Shown here: one piece after another, positions 8,109 to 16,147 of the stretch | Position numbering within the stretch: the stretch's first letter is position 1 | Layout of the letters: each line of letters starts with the position of its first letter | Assembly (NCBI GenBank): GCA_902800795.1 | Contig: CADCFQ010000007.1 | Location: 46,692 to 110,691, forward strand | DNA length: 64,000 nt | Direction: 5' to 3' | From: an uncultured Ruminococcus sp. | Lineage (GTDB): Bacteria; Bacillota; Clostridia; Oscillospirales; Ruminococcaceae | Position numbers and translations under genes: made by a program | Notes under the pieces: model-generated | Told to the model about the DNA's origin: nothing | Databases searched by the model: none | Seen by the model: the letters and a program-made list of their open reading frames with translations, nothing else

Positions 8109-8160
8109 AACATTATCCTCCAAACAGTGCGCAATCTCCGGCGCACAAAATCTGACATAA

Positions 8161-8189
8161 ATTATATCACATCCCGGCTCACTTTGCAA
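8161..8189 (-). promoter_or_regulatory. Promoter of the PHP gene
   Basis: Minus strand TTGCAA, 17 bp, TATAAT, 52 bp before the start codon. Confidence 0.7.
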
Positions 8190-8281
8190 GCAAAAACTTA
8201 CAAATTATCCCTTTTTTCGACATAAAACGATAATCTTTGTACACTCAAACAAATAAGCGACACTATCTTAGTACAACTTGA

Positions 8282-9259
8282 CTATAGCCCGTTTCCATAT
8301 TCAGGGAACCACTTCTTCACAAACCATGGCTGTGAAGCCGTAAAAGTCCTGCCGTTCAAGTCTTCAAGACAGCCCGGCTCACCCTTGAAGCGGAATGTCA
8401 GGCGATATGAGCAGAGAGCCTGTGTCTTTACATTATACTCACGGTTACGCTTGTTTATTCCGTATTTACCGTCACCCAGCAGGGGATAACCTATATGGGC
8501 CATGTGTGCCCTGATCTGGTGGGTGCGCCCGGTTATCAGCCTGACTTTCAGAAGCGACAGCCCCTCCTGTTTGTTCTCTGATATCACCTCATAGCGTGTT
8601 ATCATAGTCTTTCCGTCGGGCAGGGGCTTGTCCGAGACAGTAACTGTCTTGGTCTTTTTGTCCCGCCTTGAAAAGGCCTTGAGCTCGGCTTTCTTCTCCT
8701 TGGGTATCCCTATGCAGACACAGAGATATTCCTTTTCCATCTCCCTGTTTTTTATCTTCTCGTTCATTATCCTTAGTGCTTCGGCGTTCTTGGCGCAGAT
8801 GACAAGCCCCTGAGTGTTGCGGTCGATGCGGTTGCACAGAGCAGGTGCAAAGCTGTTTTCCTTGTCAGGGTCAAAGCTGCCACGTTCATAAAGACAGCGC
8901 AGCACCCTGTTTATCAGGGTGTCGGCGCTGCCGCTCTCGTCCTCGTGGACAACAAGGCCGGATGGCTTATCGCAGATGAGGATATTATCGTCCTCAAAGA
9001 TGATAAAGGCTTCGGCAGGAGCCGACAAAAAGGTATGGCTGTGGCGGTTCTGGGAGAAGAACTCGTCGTTTATATACAGCTCGAGGATATCGCCTTCGTT
9101 GAGCCTTGTGCTTATCTCGCAGCGCTTGCGGTTGAGCTTTATGCGTTTTAAGCGGATATATTTATACATCAGGCTTTTCGGCAGGTCGGGGACAGCTTTC
9201 TGGAGGAACTTATCCACACGCTGACCGCTGTCATTTTGATTTATAACAAACTGTTTCAT
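8282..9259 (-). CDS. RluA-family pseudouridine synthase
   Basis: 325 residues: N-terminal S4 domain (SGQRVDKFLQKAVPDLPKSL) and catalytic domain with NRIDRNTQGLVICAKN, the Asp being the nucleophile, and RTHQIRAH. It resembles RluC/YhcT-type enzymes that act on 23S rRNA, but the target uridine cannot be assigned. Start 9259 (MKQFVINQN) has GGTGAT before it; an upstream start at 9295 lacks a site. It is the last core gene before the accessory island. Confidence 0.88.
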   Translation of the reverse strand: MKQFVINQNDSGQRVDKFLQKAVPDLPKSLMYKYIRLKRIKLNRKRCEISTRLNEGDILELYINDEFFSQNRHSHTFLSAPAEAFIIFEDDNILICDKPSGLVVHEDESGSADTLINRVLRCLYERGSFDPDKENSFAPALCNRIDRNTQGLVICAKNAEALRIMNEKIKNREMEKEYLCVCIGIPKEKKAELKAFSRRDKKTKTVTVSDKPLPDGKTMITRYEVISENKQEGLSLLKVRLITGRTHQIRAHMAHIGYPLLGDGKYGINKRNREYNVKTQALCSYRLTFRFKGEPGCLEDLNGRTFTASQPWFVKKWFPEYGNGL

Positions 9260-9360
9260 AACATCACCAAGACTATTATACACGAAACCGACCACAAATA
9301 CAATCCCTTTTTTTTAACATAACAAAGCTATAAAAATCCGCCAGGGAGTTAAAAGTTTAG

Positions 9361-9475
9361 GTCGAGCCTTTTCAAAGGCTCGCAGGGATCCAAGGGGCGG
9401 CGCCCCCGACACATCCGTTAAGGAACATATCCTATTAATTCAATCAATTCTATTGTCCCCGCTGAAAAAGCGGGG
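9361..9475. repeat. Intergenic hairpins at the edge of the accessory island
   Basis: The gap 9296-9483 holds three strong inverted repeats: CGAGCCTTT/AAAGGCTCG at 9363-9382, a GGGGC/GCCCC core near 9396-9408, and CCCCGC/GCGGGG at 9457-9475. The last one lies 9 bp past the recombinase stop and may end its transcript, but has no T run. A left attachment site could be in this gap; it cannot be fixed without an empty-site genome. Confidence 0.5.
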
Positions 9476-9483
9476 ATATTCTT

Positions 9484-11112
9484 TTATTCTTCAAGTCCGC
9501 CGATATTGATTTTGCCGATTCCCTTGAACACAAACTCGATCTTCTGAGAAATCTTGCCCTCGGCTTTCACCTTTTCATGAACGAATATTTTCTCGATGAA
9601 AAGATTAACTACCTCGGTGCTAAGTTTCGAAATATCTGTATGCTTTTTTGCAAGACCAATAAAATTGTCCGTTCCCGAGGCTTTTTCCTGAATGGCAGAT
9701 ATTTCGGTTTCAAGCTTTGCGATCTCGGCTTCAAGGGTCTTTCTCTCGGCGGAGTAATCGGCGTTCAGATCCTTGAAATCATCATCGCTGATCTTGCCGT
9801 TCACGTTGTCCTCATAGAGCTTTTTGACGATCCTGCGCACCTCGGATAAACGTATTTGCGCTTTCGTAAGCTTCTTTTTGCCATCGGAGACTTCTTTTTT
9901 CAGCTCTTTTTCCGATGCGTCCGTTACCAGCTTTCTGAACTCTTCCTCATAGTTGACCGCAAGACTTGTCACAAGCCTCAGCGCAACAAGCGTCTGCTCG
10001 CAAAGTATATCTTCTCTGATGCTGTGGATGGTGCAGGGTCTGCCCTTTTTGCTTCTGTAGCTCGAGCAGAGAAAATAGTGGTGCTCGGTCTTCTTGCCGG
10101 ATCCGCTCTTGAGTGTCAGCTTTGCGCCGCAGTCGGCACAGTACGCAAGTCCTGAAAAAATGCTTCTGTAGCCCGACTTCGTTACTCTCTTTCTGTTCGA
10201 CCTTATCTGCGAAACTATCTCCCAGGTCTCCTGGTCGATTATCGCTTCGTGGGTGTCCGGCGTTATGATCTGCTTGTCTTCGGAGTTTTTCAGTCTTTTT
10301 TTCACCTTGTAAGACAGTACCTCTGTTTTGAGCGCTTGCGTATACCCAATGTATACGGAGTTGCCGAGAATATCAGCGATAGTCCTGACCGCCCAGGTGT
10401 AAGGATACTCTTCGCTGAAAGCGGCTATCTTTTTGCCGTGCTTCAGGAAATAGTAATAGCTCGGCGTGGGGATCTTTCTCTGCTTTAATTCTTCCGCAAT
10501 CTCCGATATCTTCTTGCCCTGAGCACACAGATCAAAGATCATCATTACCACGGGAGCAGTTTCGGGATCGGGAACAAGATGCTTTGCCGGAGCGGCAGGG
10601 TCTTTCATGTATCCGTATGGTGCCTTCGTTCCTACCCACTCGCCTCTTTCGGCTTTGGCCTTGTAGCTTGCCCTCACCTTCTGGCTTGTCTGACGCACCC
10701 AGAACTCGTTGATGATGTTGTAAAACGGTGCGATCGCAAGCGCATTTGAGTTAGGATCCGCTGTGTCATAACCGTCGTTTACTGCGATAAATCTGACTCC
10801 CATGCTTGGAAGCTTAGTCTCGGTCAGCATGCCGACCTGAACGTGGTCTCTGCCGATCCTGCTGAGATCCTTAGTGATCACCGTACCGACTTTCCCCGAT
10901 TCGATGTCTTCCATCATCTGATTAAAACTGGGTCTGTCAAAACTAACGCCCGAAACGCCGTCATCAACATAGAACTTTGTGTTTTCAAAGCCGTTTTCCT
11001 CTGCATATTTTTGTAGGATGTGTTTTTGATTCTCTATACTGTTGCTCTCGCCCGAGTTGAAATCCTCCTTTGAGAGACGACTGTACAGAGCAGTTAATTT
11101 TCCGTCTGACAT
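9484..11112 (-). CDS. Large serine recombinase (transposon/phage integrase type)
   Basis: 542 residues. N-terminal resolvase domain with YSRLS (catalytic Ser) and the arginines of KDLSRIGRDH; central recombinase DNA-binding domain; zinc ribbon with CADC and a later C-x(n)-C pair (FLCSS, RPCTIH); C-terminal coiled coil rich in Lys/Glu. This is the TnpX/large-serine-integrase layout that excises and inserts whole elements. GGAT precedes the start. A TnpW-like small gene lies immediately upstream on the same strand, typical of conjugative or mobilizable elements in Clostridia. Confidence 0.93.
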   Translation of the reverse strand: MSDGKLTALYSRLSKEDFNSGESNSIENQKHILQKYAEENGFENTKFYVDDGVSGVSFDRPSFNQMMEDIESGKVGTVITKDLSRIGRDHVQVGMLTETKLPSMGVRFIAVNDGYDTADPNSNALAIAPFYNIINEFWVRQTSQKVRASYKAKAERGEWVGTKAPYGYMKDPAAPAKHLVPDPETAPVVMMIFDLCAQGKKISEIAEELKQRKIPTPSYYYFLKHGKKIAAFSEEYPYTWAVRTIADILGNSVYIGYTQALKTEVLSYKVKKRLKNSEDKQIITPDTHEAIIDQETWEIVSQIRSNRKRVTKSGYRSIFSGLAYCADCGAKLTLKSGSGKKTEHHYFLCSSYRSKKGRPCTIHSIREDILCEQTLVALRLVTSLAVNYEEEFRKLVTDASEKELKKEVSDGKKKLTKAQIRLSEVRRIVKKLYEDNVNGKISDDDFKDLNADYSAERKTLEAEIAKLETEISAIQEKASGTDNFIGLAKKHTDISKLSTEVVNLFIEKIFVHEKVKAEGKISQKIEFVFKGIGKINIGGLEE

Positions 11113-11188
11113 ATTATCCTTCCTTTCTTAAGGATATGCCAAACCGACCGATGCCGAAACAGCGCCGGTCGGGTGGCACTGTCCCGGT

Positions 11189-11380
11189 TTAATTTTTGAG
11201 TTGTCTGCGAATATCGTTTTCGATCAAAGCTTTAAGCTTCTTTAAAATATCCCTTTGTCCGTTGCCTTCGGCAGAAAACACAAGCGTCACGCAGTATTCA
11301 ACGCCGTTTTTTGTGTTATTATAGGTGATCTTCTGCTTTCCGTCAGTGATCTCGGACCTGAGATCATGTATAGTCTTCAT
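11189..11380 (-). CDS. TnpW-like small transposon protein
   Basis: 63 residues: MKTIHDLRSEITDGKQKI, then a beta-rich centre and a basic helical end (LKALIENDIRRQLKN). Small genes of this size and shape sit directly before large serine recombinases in many clostridial elements and are annotated TnpW; its exact role is not established. GAGGGTG precedes the ATG. Identification rests on position and overall resemblance, so it is moderate. Confidence 0.55.
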   Translation of the reverse strand: MKTIHDLRSEITDGKQKITYNNTKNGVEYCVTLVFSAEGNGQRDILKKLKALIENDIRRQLKN

Positions 11381-11580
11381 AGACTACACCCTCTTTGAAT
11401 CGCTGTGTTATTACAGTGTTAAAGGAGCTATGTTGTGTAATTGCTGTTTTTTAGTCTATGATATTTATGTTGTCTCCTTTATGTGTGTTATTGCTTTGGT
11501 AAAGATTTTTCGATATTCTCGGCGACTGATCCGCCTCGGACGAATATCAATATATCACGGTTTGTGAAAAACCGCAATAG

Positions 11581-12441
11581 TTAATATAAGTAATGGTCGA
11601 CCACGACGCACTCTCTGTTATGCCCGAGCATAACTGAAACAGCGTGCAGAGCTGCCTTGTCGTATACCTGCCCCGCCTTGTCTTTACGGCAGATGTATTT
11701 TTCATTATCAGGTATCGTGGATATGTCTCTCGCTATTTTCATATACTGAGCCTTTGCATACTCTGCTCTGTACTTATGACAAGGAAATCTTACTGGTATA
11801 TCTTCTTTATTAAATATCTTTTCTTTATCATCTTTGATTTTTCCTGCTGCATCAAGTACAGCTTTCTCGTATTCTTTTCTCACGGGGATGTTACGTGACT
11901 TGCCGCCTTTACCTTGTCTGACATGGACATAAAGTGTATTGCCCTGATAAAAAACGTCCGCTTTTGTCAGAGCCTTAAGCTCGTGTATTCTCACACCTGA
12001 GCCTTTGCAAAAATCAACTGTCTCCATATATTTTTCCTCCTTGAATCCTTTTACTTCGCCTCTTGATCTCTTTACTTTTGCTCTTTCTCTCTTTGGCAGC
12101 TTGACTCCGAAATCTGTTGACTTGCAGCCATAGAGCTTTGCGAGCGCAGCTGCGTCGAGCGCAACCGTCCACGCAGATAAGCCTTCGCCTATCCTAAGAT
12201 TAAGATACATACCGACGTAAGGTTTCATGTCTTTGATGTCCTTGATACCAAATATCGACTTGACCCACTTGCCAAAAGCAACGGCGTGCTTGACATAGTT
12301 TTTGTACGTAGTCCATGAGTGTATCTTTTCAGACACTCCGTCCTCACTTTGAAGCTTTGCCTGATGATGAGACTTTCCGATCGCAAGCTTTTTCATAAGC
12401 TCGCCTTGAACCTGATATTTAATGCTTTTGGGTTTACTCAT
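11581..12441 (-). CDS. Tyrosine recombinase / integrase
   Basis: 286 residues. N-terminal SAM-like core-binding region and a catalytic domain with the full set of active residues: Arg in GSGVRIHEL, Lys in VRQGKGGKSR, His-x-x-Arg in CHKYRAEY, then LGHNR and the nucleophile Tyr in the C-terminal DHYLY. Start 12441 (MSKPKSIKY) follows GGAG; 13 codons upstream are open but lack a site. Together with the serine recombinase it shows that this part of the island was built from at least two mobile elements. The protein ends one or two residues after Tyr, unusually short. Confidence 0.88.
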   Translation of the reverse strand: MSKPKSIKYQVQGELMKKLAIGKSHHQAKLQSEDGVSEKIHSWTTYKNYVKHAVAFGKWVKSIFGIKDIKDMKPYVGMYLNLRIGEGLSAWTVALDAAALAKLYGCKSTDFGVKLPKRERAKVKRSRGEVKGFKEEKYMETVDFCKGSGVRIHELKALTKADVFYQGNTLYVHVRQGKGGKSRNIPVRKEYEKAVLDAAGKIKDDKEKIFNKEDIPVRFPCHKYRAEYAKAQYMKIARDISTIPDNEKYICRKDKAGQVYDKAALHAVSVMLGHNRECVVVDHYLY

Positions 12442-12584
12442 AATAAACTCTCCTTTCGTATTCTCGGTAAACCGATTCACGCTAAGTGCGCCTCTCTGAC
12501 GCTAAAGGGCGTTCGTGCCCCAACCGTGCGAAATGCAAAAATATTTACAGTGAGGGTCTGTTTCTTTTTTGCATTTTTGGCTGC

Positions 12585-12729
12585 ATAGCAGTTTACCTAG
12601 CATAAATGCATCGGTAAACTGCTATGGGCGGCGGAGATATTAAACGAGCCTTTTCGTTTTGCTCTCCGCCTGATCATCTGCTGTTATCAATCAAAAACTC
12701 CATTGAGACAATAACTCCGTTGCAGATGA
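12585..12729. repeat. Array of three inverted repeats upstream of the integrase gene
   Basis: The 557-bp gap 12442-12998 has no gene. It holds three consecutive hairpins: ATAGCAGTTTACC / GGTAAACTGCTAT (12585-12597, 12613-12625), GGCGGAGA / TCTCCGCC (12630-12637, 12663-12670), and TCATCTGC / GCAGATGA (12674-12681, 12722-12729). They could be recombinase arm sites, an attachment site, or a structured leader; which is not clear. Confidence 0.6.
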
Positions 12730-12943
12730 CCTAATAATTTTGTAAGCTCCATTTGTCACTATCAATCTCTGTCAGTATTATAGTTAAAAACTTATACAGA
12801 TAAAAATAAGAATGAAGAAAAAAGAGAAGGTTTTAAAGAGTAGATCTATATATATACGCAAGATGTCAGTCTTATTCTATATATTGTGGTTTATGTCGAA
12901 ATTTGTTCATTAAAAATTTACAATTAGAAAATGTCTTCTTGAC

Positions 12944-12976
12944 GAAAAACGCCTCGGAATTATTCATTCCGAGGCG
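12944..12976 (-). terminator. Terminator of the 253-residue gene
   Basis: Perfect 11-bp stem CGCCTCGGAAT / ATTCCGAGGCG with a 5-nt loop and a T run on the minus strand. Confidence 0.88.
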
Positions 12977-12998
12977 AAACAGAATAGCTCACCGATCA

Positions 12999-13760
12999 TT
13001 ATTCATCATCTTCTTCAAAAATACAGGTATCATCAAGCTTGTATCTTTCAATTATTCTATCTTCATCGTCATCTATCTCAATTCTGCACTTTCCCGCAGG
13101 CATAGCGAGTATACCATTCGTGATGATCGTCCCGGCATTGAATCCTCTCCTATACGCACACCTTGCAGCCTTATCGATCAGATCATTATATCGATCTATC
13201 AGCGCATCGATAAAGTCTTCTTGGTCGGGTAAGTTGCATTCTTTGAGCTCACGCATCATATCGGCAAGCGTTCCTCTTTTAATGACGCATTGCAGCGACT
13301 CTATAGTGCAGTCTTTCGGGGCATACTCGTTCATATTGAAATAAATGTCGGTGATATTTGAGATCTCCGCCGGTTTATCATTGTACACCGGCAGGTAAGC
13401 GAGGTCTGTAACTATCTTCTCAAAATCAGCCTCGGTGTATCTGAGGTCTATGAACTCATCTCCGGTCTCCTTTAAGCAAACCCCCGGAACGTGTTTCAGG
13501 ATACAGTAGTTGAGCATAAATTTCTGAAACTCGCAATCGCTGATATGAGGAAAGAAAGTGCATTTGTCATCAGTAAACTCAATATTGTCAACGGTTGTGA
13601 GAGCTAAGCGCCCGTGCTTGATAGAAGCTTTAATATACTTGTTCTTATCTAAAAGCTTTCTGTAATCTCCGGCAAGCTTCATGTCATCTTTGCCGTCGAA
13701 ATAGATGAGTATCGTGTTGTCTTCAATGTTTTCTGTGTTTATTTTGTTATATTCACTCAT
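12999..13760 (-). CDS. Hypothetical acidic protein of the island
   Basis: 253 residues, strongly acidic, no signal peptide or membrane segment. N-terminus MSEYNKINTENIEDNTILIY; the C-terminal end has DDDEDRI and EEDDE runs. A helical stretch with DALIDRYNDLIDKAARCAYR precedes a GTIITNGIL segment. No recognised domain. GGAG precedes the ATG and a terminator follows. It is divergent from the HTH gene at 14039 and shares the operator-rich region between them, so the regulator probably controls it. Acidic shape could suit a DNA mimic or anti-defence role, which is only speculation. Confidence 0.7.
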   Translation of the reverse strand: MSEYNKINTENIEDNTILIYFDGKDDMKLAGDYRKLLDKNKYIKASIKHGRLALTTVDNIEFTDDKCTFFPHISDCEFQKFMLNYCILKHVPGVCLKETGDEFIDLRYTEADFEKIVTDLAYLPVYNDKPAEISNITDIYFNMNEYAPKDCTIESLQCVIKRGTLADMMRELKECNLPDQEDFIDALIDRYNDLIDKAARCAYRRGFNAGTIITNGILAMPAGKCRIEIDDDEDRIIERYKLDDTCIFEEDDE

Positions 13761-13852
13761 TGTCTTTTTCTCCTTGTCTTTCTATGTTTGTTGTGGGTGT
13801 TGTTTTTGGTTTGCGTTTTTATTGCATCGGCATCTGCCCTCCTCTCTCTTTA

Positions 13853-13881
13853 TTGACACTCGTTTTGTGATGTGGTATAAT
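13853..13881 (+). promoter_or_regulatory. Consensus promoter for the HTH regulator operon
   Basis: TTGACA, 17-bp spacer, TATAAT on the plus strand: a perfect sigma-A consensus. It would give a leader of about 150 nt before the HTH gene at 14039, with operator palindromes inside it. Confidence 0.8.
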
Positions 13882-13925
13882 GGTTTTGTGAAGTTGAGTG
13901 GTTGTTCTTCACTACAGATATTATA

Positions 13926-14016
13926 CACTATAATTCGTGCAAAGTCTAGCGTAATAATACACGAAATATCGTGCTAATTACACTTAGCGTTTGTTAATAA
14001 TACACTAATAATAGTG
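13926..14016. promoter_or_regulatory. Cluster of three 14-bp operator palindromes
   Basis: CACTATAATTCGTG (13926-13939), CACGAAATATCGTG (13960-13973) and CACTAATAATAGTG (14003-14016) share the form CAC-x-A-N4-T-x-GTG; the second and third are perfect palindromes. The first lies between a minus-strand -35 (TAGACT, 13948-13943) and -10 (TATAAT, 13925-13920) serving the gene at 12999-13760. Probably bound by one of the two HTH proteins just downstream. Confidence 0.65.
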
Positions 14017-14038
14017 CTTTAGCAAGGCGGCGATACAT

Positions 14039-14248
14039 ATGATCATATTTAGAATCGATATACTGAAAGCCTTAAAAGAAAAAGGCTACAACACTACATA
14101 TCTTAGAAAAAATAAGATCCTTTCAGAGTCAACTATCCAAAAGATAAGAAGTAAGGATACTTCGCTGACCTTGAAGAATCTTGATGTCATATGTGAAATG
14201 CTCGATATGCAGCCGGGAGATGTTGTTGAGCGTATAGAAAAAGAATAG
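14039..14248 (+). CDS. Small HTH (Cro/C1-type) regulator
   Basis: 69 residues, essentially one helix-turn-helix domain: IDILKALKEKGYNTTYLRKN, then SESTIQKIRSKDTSLTLKNL and a C-terminal amphipathic helix with DVICEMLDMQPGDVVERI. This matches the small XRE-type repressors of mobile elements. AGGCGG precedes the start. Its gene lies behind a perfect promoter and next to three operator-like palindromes, so autoregulation is likely. Confidence 0.8.
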   Translation: MIIFRIDILKALKEKGYNTTYLRKNKILSESTIQKIRSKDTSLTLKNLDVICEMLDMQPGDVVERIEKE

Positions 14249-14297
14249 CGGAACAGAAAACATACTTTGTATTCTATTACAAAGGAGGATGCTTATC

Positions 14298-14816
14298 GTG
14301 GGAAGAACATCAAAGAAAAAGGACAAAAATATATATCATATCCGGCGTGAGGAGCTTGGGCTTTCAAGAGAAAAAGCAAGTGAAATACTTGCAGTTATCC
14401 CGCCCGAACGAATAGAAAAGATAGAAAATGAAAAAGTTTATCCCCATCCGGATGAAGTGCTTGCTATGGCAGAAGGATATAAGAAACCTGAGCTTTTCAA
14501 TTATTATTGTTCTAATGAGTGTCCTATCGGAAAACAATATGTACCGGAAGTACATATAAAGGATCTTTCTAAAATAGTTCTTGAAATGCTGGCCTCATTG
14601 AATGCTATTGATAAAAAGAAAGAACGGCTTATCGAAATAACAGCTGACGGAGTAATAGATAATGATGAGGTCAAAGATTTCGTAAGAATCCAAAATGAGT
14701 TAGAAAAGATCTCGATAACAGTTGAGACATTACAGCTTTGGGCTGAACAGATGATCGCTGATAAAAAGATAAATATAGAAACGTATAAACAATATAAGGA
14801 TAAAAACGATAAATGA
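14298..14816 (+). CDS. XRE-family helix-turn-helix protein
   Basis: 172 residues. N-terminal HTH (YHIRREELGLSREKASEILA, then RIEKIENEKVYPHPDEVLAM) followed by CSNECPIGK, with two Cys, and a helical C-terminal half. GTG at 14298 is preferred because GGAGG at 14284-14288 touches the alternative ATG at 14289. It follows the small HTH gene by 49 bp and ends at a strong terminator. Probable element regulator; target unknown. Confidence 0.78.
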   Translation: MGRTSKKKDKNIYHIRREELGLSREKASEILAVIPPERIEKIENEKVYPHPDEVLAMAEGYKKPELFNYYCSNECPIGKQYVPEVHIKDLSKIVLEMLASLNAIDKKKERLIEITADGVIDNDEVKDFVRIQNELEKISITVETLQLWAEQMIADKKINIETYKQYKDKNDK

Positions 14817-14822
14817 TTTTGA

Positions 14823-14857
14823 GAGCATCATGGCGTATACCATGGTGCTCCTTTTTT
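14823..14857 (+). terminator. Terminator after the XRE gene
   Basis: 11-bp stem GAGCATCATGG / CCATGGTGCTC with one G-U pair, then six T. Confidence 0.9.
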
Positions 14858-14902
14858 GCTGAAATAGTAGAAATAGGACCGCCTATTTTGCCAAAGTATT
14901 CA

Positions 14903-14931
14903 TTTATTGCTTTAGAATAATATGGTATAAT
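14903..14931 (+). promoter_or_regulatory. Promoter of the small gene at 14961
   Basis: TTTATT, 17 bp, TATAAT, about 30 bp before the start codon; the -35 is weak. Confidence 0.5.
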
Positions 14932-14960
14932 GCTTATAAAGAAAAATAGGAGGTTTCCCT

Positions 14961-15125
14961 ATGAACACTAAGAACAGGATCGCAGCAATACGGTTAATGC
15001 AAAAGCTGGAGCAGAACACCGAGTATGCAGAAAAGCTCGGTGTGAGCTGCGGCACGAAAAAACAAGAATCAAAGTCTTGTACAAGAAAGGAGGATGTAAA
15101 TGGCTGTAAGAAGGACTCGAAGTGA
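14961..15125 (+). CDS. Small basic protein of unknown function
   Basis: 54 residues, starting MNTKNRIAAIRLMQKLEQN and ending with a Lys/Cys-rich tail (three Cys). GGAGG lies seven bases before the ATG. Near its end a second strong site (AAAGGAGG, 15086-15093) precedes an ATG at 15100 whose frame stops after only ten codons (MAVRRTRSEK). This may be the stump of a lost downstream gene or a real micro-ORF. No domain recognised. Confidence 0.5.
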   Translation: MNTKNRIAAIRLMQKLEQNTEYAEKLGVSCGTKKQESKSCTRKEDVNGCKKDSK

Positions 15126-15244
15126 AAAGTAGCAGATGTATTTAATAAGACACAAAGACATAAGGGTTATCCAATAACATTGAAGACATCAATCGAAATA
15201 GAAGAATAATAAGTATGTTTCATAATAGAAAGGATGAGTTTTTT

Positions 15245-15790
15245 ATGGGTGAATATGTTAGTGACAAAAAAGACATGGTGTTTCAAAGTGTTGATTCTTT
15301 ACAACCAGTTGTTAATGTTGTAAATGAAGCGTCAGCTGCTCTTGATGACCCTGAACGTACTATCCGTGAAAGTGCTATTCCAGAAGTGTTAACAGGAGCC
15401 TTAGGTGCTGGCATTGGCGGTGCTGGTTCATTTGTTGCTCTATATGGTCTAGGTATAACAGGATTATCTGCCGCCGGAATCACATCCGGACTCGCAACTG
15501 CTGGTTCTATCGTTGGCGGCGGAATGGTTGCAGGAGTATTTGTTCTGGCGACTCCAGCTGTAATACTTGCAGCTACCGGAGTTTGGATTGCATCTTCTTT
15601 AAAGTATAAACAGCTTAAGCAGGAAAAGGAAAGACTATATACGGAAGCTCTCGCCAAACATGAAGCAATTATTAAAGCATTAAAAAAGGAAGTTGATGCA
15701 GATAAAGAACGCTTAGACTACTTGACTAGTTTAAGTATTCTTTTACAGAAAGCAGTTGAGGATTTAAAACATGACCTAGGAATAGCATAA
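15245..15790 (+). CDS. Membrane protein with Gly/Ala-rich hydrophobic hairpin, cassette gene 1
   Basis: 181 residues in three parts: a polar N-terminus (1-45), a long small-residue hydrophobic region of about 70 residues full of glycines (GALGAGIGGAGSFVALYGLG ... VVAGVF-like, then VLATPAVILAATGVWIASSL) that can form two or three membrane helices of glycine-zipper type, and a charged coiled-coil tail (KQEKERLYTEALAKHEAI). ATG 15245 is chosen for AAGGA upstream; an ATG at 15215 lacks a site. First of three close genes (gaps 10 and 2 bp). Not recognised; a pore-like membrane effector is possible but inferred. Confidence 0.7.
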   Translation: MGEYVSDKKDMVFQSVDSLQPVVNVVNEASAALDDPERTIRESAIPEVLTGALGAGIGGAGSFVALYGLGITGLSAAGITSGLATAGSIVGGGMVAGVFVLATPAVILAATGVWIASSLKYKQLKQEKERLYTEALAKHEAIIKALKKEVDADKERLDYLTSLSILLQKAVEDLKHDLGIA

Positions 15791-15800
15791 GGAGGAACAT

Positions 15801-16145
15801 ATGGAAAAAGAAAACAATGAAAAATATGAAAGCAATGAAGACAAGCCTACTGAATTAATTGAAGCTGATAATCAAGAGGGTGTTCAAAACAACACTCCCT
15901 CTTCAAGCGATAATGGGTCAATGGGATTTATTATCGGTGCAATAGGCGGCAGCTTTGGTTTATTCATGGCGTTCAAAGCATGGAGAGCTAAGAAAGCGCT
16001 AAAAAAAGAAAGAGAAAAGAACAAGGCCTATATGGAAGAAATAAAGAAACATCAGGCTGAAATAGCGGCCATAAAAGGTCGTAAACAAAGAGAAGAATAC
16101 AAGTCCATGTTGTGGGAAGAGCTCATGTCAAAAAAGGAGGAATGA
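15801..16145 (+). CDS. Single-pass membrane protein with coiled coil, cassette gene 2
   Basis: 114 residues. An acidic, low-complexity N-terminus (1-40) precedes one hydrophobic segment with glycines (MGFIIGAIGGSFGLFMAF) and then a highly charged Lys/Glu helix to the end (KALKKEREKNKAYMEEIKKH). AGGAGG lies before the start. Its layout, one membrane span plus cytoplasmic coiled coil, echoes the protein before it, suggesting the two interact in the membrane. Family not recognised. Confidence 0.7.
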   Translation: MEKENNEKYESNEDKPTELIEADNQEGVQNNTPSSSDNGSMGFIIGAIGGSFGLFMAFKAWRAKKALKKEREKNKAYMEEIKKHQAEIAAIKGRKQREEYKSMLWEELMSKKEE

Positions 16146-16147
16146 CT

